Shown piece after piece: positions 59,501 through 64,000 of a DNA stretch of 64,000 bases (position 1 is its first letter; the number at the start of each line of letters is the position of its first letter). The notes beneath the pieces are model-generated. The model was not told the DNA's origin. It searched no databases and saw only the letters and a list, made by a program, of their open reading frames with translations. The DNA is from Capitulum mitella. Its lineage: Eukaryota; Arthropoda; Thecostraca; Pollicipedomorpha; Pollicipedidae. Made by a program: the position numbers and the translations under genes. The stretch is from assembly GCA_030062745.1 (NCBI GenBank), contig CP099839.1, positions 35,497,293 to 35,561,292 on the forward strand, written 5' to 3'.

Positions 59501-60377
59501 CCCTCATAATTTGGCCGCGTTGTTTTGGGATTTTCCCCCTCATAATTCGGCCGCGTTGTTTTGGGATTTTTCCTCTCCGGCGTTCTCGCAGAGTAAAAAA
59601 ATGCTGCCAGCATATGTCGTTTGCATTCACTGATGATTCAGGCGTACTAAAAACTGATAGATGAGGCAGGGACTACACATTTGGAGAAATATTATGTCTC
59701 CACCGGAAACCCTGTATTTATTTTACTATCGTCCATATTTATTTTGCATCTTTATTGTTTATCATGCATGACTGTGCTTGTAAACACAAACGCTGGTGAT
59801 GCAAGAATCGCCGAAAAATGGACGGACAAGGCATTTTGCAGTGACTTTGCATTAAAAAAATGTTGTCTCCGCAAAAAAATCCTGTACTGAATTTTGTGAC
59901 TTCAAGCATTCCCCCGTTGCCCAGTTTTACCATGATTGGGGGGCTGGCGACTCCACTGGGGGGCTGAGCCCCCCTCATCTAACATGTTAGATGAGGCCCT
60001 GATGCCGAGTACTATTCGGCAACGAAAATGCCCGAGTGTCAGTCCAAGTCCAAATTATGCCTGAAAAGTTTATTTCGAGCCCGAGTCCGCGACCAAAAGG
60101 CTTGAGTCTGAGTCCTAGTACCAGTTGTGCCTAAAATAAGGAAGGATAGCGGGGTTTCGTTCATTGCTGTAACGTCGTGTTGTGTAAGACGTGAGTTTTC
60201 AAATGACAAATTGCAGTGTGCCTCCGGTCATATCAATCAGCCTATCCAAAGGTAGACATGATTGATTCAGTACCTAGTGAGGTTTGAAGAGAACTATTGT
60301 CTTTTACAAATGTTTACCATGGTATTTACACCAGGACAAGTGCATGGCATGCTGTTTATTACGAGTGAGGCCGAAAG
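56537..60377. other. Gene-poor stretch with decayed repeats
   Basis: No gene was recognised. About 57790-58080 is built of AATATCGAA / ACATCAAA words, and the reverse-complement flavour of the same words returns at about 58880-59130. The AGTCC-rich repeat copy 2 occupies about 60020-60330. A tRNA-like B-box word on the minus strand lies near 58545. Confidence 0.35.
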
Positions 60378-60562
60378 TCGAACGGATTTTACCCAGCTAG
60401 CCGAACGGATTTTACCCAGCTAGCCGAACGGATTTTACCCAGCTAGCCGAACGGACTTTACCCAGCTAGCCGAACAGATTTTACTCAACTAGCCGAACGG
60501 ATTTTACCCAGCTAGCCGAACAGATTTTACTCAACTAGCCGAACGGATTTTACCCAGCTAGC
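60378..60562 (+). repeat. 23-bp tandem array
   Basis: Eight copies of TAGCCGAACGGATTTTACCC plus AGC occur. Two copies share the variant AACAGATTTTACTCAAC, and the pattern suggests a two-unit duplication inside the array. There is no coding frame. Confidence 0.93.
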
Positions 60563-61017
60563 AGAAATATCAGACTGGGCGGCGCGGCCCAGCCCGGCCA
60601 CAGCGCTTTCTCGAGACTATTGACTTGGCATCGCAGCAGTCCACTGGACATCGAGTCATGAAACTGAAAAAGATGACTCAGTTCTTTAAATACAGTATGT
60701 TTGAACTTGTAATGCGTTAACCGACAAACTCCTTTTTCATAACTATTTCGGAAGCAACGGTTTCAACTTTAGACCGATGTTTCCACGGGTGCTTTTGAAT
60801 CTCGCAGTACTGGCAACACACAGTATAGTGGGCGCACATGACGCCTTCAGGTCGATAAATGTCCTTTCCTCCTGAAAGCGTTTCTTTCGGAATCGATTGA
60901 TTCTAATTTCACTCCCTTGAGTTATCTAGTGACGTGTCAGATTGCAGAGAAAGAAAATGTCACATCGTTTTTCGTTTCCTCTGTCGTCGTGGTGATTCAA
61001 CAACCTTCCGGCCCACA

Positions 61018-61074
<57 letters not shown>

Positions 61075-62233
61075 GTCATGTATATGTATGGGCCCACATA
61101 TCCATATATATGTGTGTGCGTGTGTGCGTAAATGAATGTACGTTTATGCTTTTTATGTATACATGCATGCTGACAAGCTATAAAAAGGTTGTCAGTTATG
61201 TTAAAGTTCAAGGTTGTGGCGCAGGTCGGCAGCAGACGTCCAAGAAAATCCATACTGGATGATGGCAATCCCTTTGTCTGGCGCGGACTGAGAACGGGTA
61301 CGCATTCATGCCTACTTTTCAGGTGGCGTCCGTCAAAACGGGATCGCCTCTTTGAAAGAGCATTTCGTGTATCGATTTTCTTTACATTGAGAATAGGTAA
61401 AACGTTATTGGCTTTGTCGCACTACTAGTTTCAAAGTCGGGAAATGGCATAACCTTGTGCATAACTCTCTTCTTAGTCCGTCATATATTTCCACATGCTG
61501 GCAAATGCGCATAAATAAACGATTTCCTTTAAACACTGAACACAAAGTGACACAAGCTGGATAAATCACCACCCCGTCGGGGTTTCAGATCGCTGCCCGG
61601 CGCTGGATGACACCCGACGAAGATGCCTTCGCTCGTCCTGTAAACCCTTCGCTTGGAAAGGGAACGACAAAACATCGAATGCCAATCACAAATCGCCGCC
61701 AGTGCGGACCGCCACCATTTCTCCGTATTGCACAACGATATTTGGTACGTCGAGGGGGCGACAGGGAGCAGCGCATCGTCCTTTCATGGAGGACATCGTC
61801 CTTTTATGGAGTCATTTGACTCGACAGCACCAGCTGACTGGACTCCAGGGACTGGCAAAGCCCTCCTCACATTGAATTTCAGGAACAGGAGCTCGAATAA
61901 GTCATGCATGAGTCCACCAGGTGTCTGAAACGTGCCTCTCACAGCAGAACTGCTGTTTTACTATTTGATGCCTTCAGGCACCAGCCTCGCCTTTAGTGCA
62001 TTTGTAGTAGGAGGCCAAATAGAAGAACGGTGCCTGGTTCTAGGATTCAGACATTATGCAGACAGATTTAAACATATAAAACTGCATCCAAGCGTAGTGG
62101 AAGATTAATGGAGTAACCTCCCGGGGCTGACGGATAACAAAGCAATTTAAAAGATTAATCGGTTGGTGTTTAGTTTCAGAGGGTGAACGGGTATTGCGGC
62201 CGCCGAAAAGGATGGTGGGGTAGAGCGGCGACC
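60563..62233. other. Gene-free stretch downstream of the Fezf gene
   Basis: It contains a TA microsatellite (61023-61071) and, close to 62233, the probable 3' untranslated region of the minus-strand zinc-finger gene. Nothing else was recognised. Confidence 0.4.
61023..61071. repeat. (TA)n microsatellite
   Basis: About 24 TA units are flanked by ACATATATGTGTATA and ATGGGTCATGTATATG. CACATAT/ATATGTG words continue on both sides. Confidence 0.9.
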
Positions 62234-63547
62234 TCAGATGGTGGGAGGGTAGTGCAGTCTGTCCATGTAGGGCAGCCGCAGCAGACCGGAGCCGGAGTGC
62301 GGGCTCAATAACGAGGGGAAGGCCGGCCCCAGCGAGGACAGCAGGCCGGGCCCCGGCGGCACCAGCGGGTAGCCCGAGCTGAGCATCTGTCCGCCGCCGC
62401 CGGGCAAGTGCGGACTGAAGCCGCCCTGGTCGCCGCCCGCCGCCGGCACGTCCACCTCGTGCAGCTTGCGAGTGTGCTTCTTGAGGTCGAAGTTGCGGCA
62501 GAAGCCCTTGCCGCAGAGCTCGCAGATGAACGGCTTCTTCTCGTTGTGCGTGTGCATGTGGAACGTCAGGTTGTAGACCTGATGGAACGCCTTGTTGCAG
62601 ATGTGACACTTGTACGCCTTCTCGCCGCTGTGCGTTAACTTGTGGTTGCGGTAGTTGCCCTTCTGGTGGAAGCCCTTGCCGCAAAACTCGCAGACCCACG
62701 GCTTGTAGCCGCTGTGGATGCGCATGTGTGTGTTGAGCGTCGAGCTCCTGTTGAACGCCTTGCTGCACGTCTTGCACTTGTGCGGCTTCTCCGACGTGTG
62801 GATAATCTTGTGCCTGCAGAGTGTGGACGCCTGCCTGAAGCCCTTGCCGCACACCTTGCAGACGAACGGCCGCGCTCCGGTGTGCACCGGCATGTGACGC
62901 GTCAGGTTGTAGTGCGCGTTGAACACCTTGCCGCACTCGAGGCAAGTGAACGTCTTGCCCTTGGCGGCCGGCGGCCGCTGGGCCGCCGCCGTTTTCTGAC
63001 CGGCGGCCGGCTCGGACGACAGCTTGCCGGCGGTGTCGGCCGTCTGCGTGGCCGCCGGACCAGCCAGCGACGCCGAGTACTTGGAGAACGCGGACGTCTT
63101 GCCGACCAGGGAGTAGGAGGAGAGCGGCGGCAGGACGCCGGCCGACGCCAGGCTGTAGTACTGGTAGAGCCAGGGCGCGGGCTGCAGCAGGCCGGGGCCG
63201 TCGCCGGCCGGCAGCAGGCCCAGCCGGCCGAGCCGCGCCGGCTCCGGCGGCCGCCGTCGGTCGGCCTCCTCCGGCTCGTCCGGCTCGTCCGTCTCGCCGG
63301 GCTCCTCCGACTCGTCCTGGCAGCTGGACTCGCCGGCGGCGGCCCGGCACGCCGCTGCCGGCTCCCCCGCCTCGTTGAAGTCCATAATGCTGGCGATGCT
63401 GAACTTGAGTCGGTGCTGACCGCTCGCCGCGCCGGCCGCCGCGCCGTCCGTTCCCACCGCCGGCCGGCAAGACCTCGACGGTGACGTCGCGACCTCGGTG
63501 ACGTCACAGGTCGTTTGGTCGCCGCTGGCGATGGGCAGACAGGACAT
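62234..63547 (-). CDS. fezf: Fezf/earmuff C2H2 zinc-finger repressor
   Basis: Fez-family proteins are nuclear transcription repressors that pattern the forebrain and neural progenitors. One uninterrupted 437-codon frame runs from ATG at 63547 to TGA at 62234-62236. Residues 49-56 (FSIASIMD) form an engrailed-homology-1 motif that recruits Groucho corepressors. Residues 60-200 are acidic, Pro- and Ala-rich spacer. Six tandem C2H2 fingers fill about 202-369, with the family-specific strings [93 protein letters not shown] and [16 protein letters not shown]. The C-terminal 70 residues are Gly/Pro/Leu-rich. A TTCTGCCAG acceptor 10 bp before the ATG hints at an upstream untranslated exon. Long frames on the other strand are GC-driven shadows. 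Confidence 0.95.
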   Translation of the reverse strand: MSCLPIASGDQTTCDVTEVATSPSRSCRPAVGTDGAAAGAASGQHRLKFSIASIMDFNEAGEPAAACRAAAGESSCQDESEEPGETDEPDEPEEADRRRPPEPARLGRLGLLPAGDGPGLLQPAPWLYQYYSLASAGVLPPLSSYSLVGKTSAFSKYSASLAGPAATQTADTAGKLSSEPAAGQKTAAAQRPPAAKGKTFTCLECGKVFNAHYNLTRHMPVHTGARPFVCKVCGKGFRQASTLCRHKIIHTSEKPHKCKTCSKAFNRSSTLNTHMRIHSGYKPWVCEFCGKGFHQKGNYRNHKLTHSGEKAYKCHICNKAFHQVYNLTFHMHTHNEKKPFICELCGKGFCRNFDLKKHTRKLHEVDVPAAGGDQGGFSPHLPGGGGQMLSSGYPLVPPGPGLLSSLGPAFPSLLSPHSGSGLLRLPYMDRLHYPPTI

Positions 63548-63700
63548 CTCCGATCACCTGGCAGAACAGCAAGGCACATAATTTTAGATCGGAAGGGACG
63601 CACGACACGTTAAGTCCAATCAAATAGCAGCAGTGAACGTCTGCCAATGTGTGTTTGTGTGCTTGCCTCCTCTTGTTTTTAACTTAGCCCGAACGCGATG
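63548..63700. promoter_or_regulatory. 5' flank of the Fezf gene
   Basis: The coding-strand sequence next to the ATG ends in a plausible intron 3' end (TTCTGCCAG then GTGATCGGAG), so the true promoter may lie beyond an upstream intron. No core promoter element was assigned. Confidence 0.3.
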
Positions 63701-63985
63701 AAGTGGGTGGCTTTGGTGTCGGACTCCGTGCTAGATTGATCTTATTGCTGGACCATGACCCCTTCACCAGTGTTCGCAAATACGCAGTAATTTGGCCCCA
63801 GGGGGTCGACCCAGGAGCGCTGGAGGATCTTTATCGCTCCGCGCAACTCCATGGCATAACCGTCCCGCCACCGACCGACGCTTCCGGTCTTGGCTCAGAT
63901 ACATGTGCCCGTCCTGGGACTCGAACCCAGTGCCCGCACACACCGAACTGTCGTCCGGCTCCCCGAACGCCAGGCTAAAGGCGAC
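63701..63985 (-). mobile_element. Possible tRNA-derived SINE
   Basis: On the minus strand the sequence holds a good B-box (GGGTTCGAGTCCC at about 63916-63928) inside a five-base-pair stem. About 45 bp upstream is a weak A-box-like TAGCCTGGCGTTCGG. A complete tRNA cloverleaf cannot be built because the acceptor strands do not pair, and the unrelated tail runs on to about 63701. This pattern fits a tRNA-derived SINE. There is no second copy in the window to confirm its borders. Confidence 0.4.
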
Positions 63986-64000
63986 GTCTTTGCAGTTTTC

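Noticed and set aside
62040..63484. Long frames of 476 codons (minus) and 280 codons (plus) over the zinc-finger gene
   Set aside because: They are shadow frames in GC-rich coding sequence. The frame at 62234-63547 carries all six C2H2 fingers and the EH1 motif.
63890..63970. Functional tRNA gene on the minus strand
   Set aside because: The T-arm and B-box are good, but the acceptor strands do not pair and the D-arm is poor, so a tRNA-derived SINE is more likely.

Overview
This is an animal nuclear DNA window. It has multi-exon genes with GT-AG introns, tRNA-like and LINE repeats, and many short inverted-repeat transposons. It is probably from an arthropod and plausibly a crustacean: the porcupine homologue has the acidic N-terminus I associate with the Drosophila protein, there is a dumpy-like EGF exon, and AGGTCA-rich transposons are frequent. 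I cannot name the species from sequence alone.

Five protein genes can be read with good support, four of them as frame-consistent splice models. From left to right: a lone dumpy-like EGF exon (+, 921-1117); CRCP/RPC9, an RNA polymerase III subunit (-, 2242-8509, first exon not found); INPP5E, ciliary inositol polyphosphate 5-phosphatase (+, 14073-24174, 10 exons, 686 codons, C-terminal CaaX box); NOA1, a circularly permuted mitochondrial GTPase (-, 26023-33225, 8 exons, 717 codons); porcupine, the Wnt O-acyltransferase (+, 36480-43345, 7 exons, 501 codons); and Fezf/earmuff, a six-zinc-finger repressor (-, 62234-63547). They are unrelated housekeeping or developmental genes and form no pathway together. 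INPP5E and NOA1 converge, while NOA1 and porcupine diverge from a shared 3.3 kb spacer.

The rest is mostly mobile DNA. Four copies of a 1.2 kb element and four full or partial copies of a second one end in CCC...GGG and sit in TTAA or CTAA sites, like non-autonomous piggyBac elements. There is also a 1.9 kb element with GGGGCTAGTTG ends, a dead LINE, a dead Tc1/mariner-type transposase, TA microsatellites and a 23-bp satellite-like array. The stretch 43.5-62.2 kb is gene-poor.

The most unusual pattern is that seven separate tandem arrays in INPP5E, NOA1 and porcupine each start or end exactly at a gene boundary (three splice acceptors, two donors, two stop codons), and most repeat the boundary sequence itself. 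A second pattern is three stretches of about 1 kb with no CpG at all, each at the 5' end of one of these same genes, next to CpG-rich coding sequence.
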